6,258 nt of DNA, taken from NCBI GenBank assembly GCA_028875175.1, contig JAPPFO010000133.1, positions 392-6,649 of the forward strand, given 5' to 3'. This DNA is from Chloroflexota bacterium (GTDB taxonomy: Bacteria; Chloroflexota; UBA11872). How positions within the stretch are numbered: the first letter of the stretch is position 1; every line of letters starts with the position of its first letter. Shown one piece after another: positions 6,182 to 6,258 of the stretch. Both the position numbers and the translations under genes were made by a program. The notes below the pieces were generated by a model, which made no database searches, was not told where the DNA came from, and saw only the letters and a program-made list of their open reading frames with translations.

Positions 6182-6205
6182 AAGAGTTTTTTCCAAAAAA
6201 CTCTT
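6182..6205. repeat. Perfect AT-rich 24-bp palindrome upstream of the carbonic anhydrase-like gene
   Basis: AAGAGTTTTTT (6182-6192) and AAAAAACTCTT (6195-6205) are exact inverse complements, separated only by CC. The tract is strikingly AT-rich against a very GC-rich setting and lies 67 bp ahead of the GTG start on the minus strand. It lacks the GC-rich stem of an ordinary intrinsic terminator, although the stem does carry runs of six T on both strands and could stall or end transcription weakly. It could otherwise be an operator or a dispersed intergenic repeat. The rest of 6115-6258 holds no gene that I can support. Confidence 0.6.
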
Positions 6206-6215
6206 GAGGCTGCGC

Positions 6216-6249
6216 GGGGTGGTTTGGGGCGGGGCCGAGGCGGGTTGGG
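6216..6249 (+). other. G-quadruplex-like tract
   Basis: Five G runs of three or four bases (6216-6219, 6226-6229, 6231-6234, 6242-6244, 6247-6249) are separated by loops of 6, 1, 7 and 2 bases, which fits the common G3+N1-7 pattern for an intramolecular quadruplex on the plus strand. It lies just beyond the AT-rich palindrome, upstream of the minus-strand gene string. As with the tract at the left end, G-rich sequence at a contig edge may partly reflect sequencing quality. Confidence 0.4.
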
Positions 6250-6258
6250 AGACGAGGA

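Overview
This is a GC-rich window of bacterial chromosome with seven recognisable protein genes and the 3' tail of an eighth. Two tightly packed gene strings converge near position 1983. The most likely source is an uncultured Chloroflexota bacterium. Reasons: a MurT/GatD pair in a high-GC genome; a gamma-carbonic anhydrase carrying a two-helix N-terminal membrane module of a kind I associate with Chloroflexota proteins; frequent GTG starts; and an enolase-superfamily dehydratase-like gene, a superfamily known to be expanded in the marine SAR202 group. This taxonomic call is inference from gene content, with no marker gene or rRNA in the window.

Plus strand, 1-1985: a G-rich low-complexity tract (about 15-100) runs into the last codons of murT. 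Then come gatD (overlapping murT by ATGA), a Tat-targeted bc1/b6f-type Rieske iron-sulfur protein, and a HIT-family nucleotide hydrolase/transferase. Gaps are about 35 bp, so these could be one transcript. MurT and GatD together form the enzyme that amidates the D-glutamate of lipid II to D-isoglutamine.

Minus strand, 6114 down to 1982: in transcription order, a membrane-anchored gamma-carbonic anhydrase-like protein, radC (GTGA overlap), a 115-bp gap, a mandelate racemase/muconate lactonizing enzyme-type protein, and lysA (diaminopimelate decarboxylase) 5 bp later. lysA and the HIT gene end tail to tail, with both stop codons inside one CTAG. lysA (lysine and diaminopimelate metabolism) and murT-gatD (peptidoglycan amidation) are both tied to cell-wall precursor chemistry, but they lie in opposite strings and may simply be neighbours.

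Beyond 6114 there is a 144-bp non-coding end holding a perfect AT-rich 24-bp palindrome and a G-quadruplex-like tract. I found no CRISPR array, mobile element, tRNA or rRNA. I also found no convincing new multi-gene system. The items most worth a second look are the membrane-module/gamma-carbonic anhydrase fusion, the orphan Rieske protein beside murT-gatD, the AT-rich palindrome, and the G-tract that interrupts murT.
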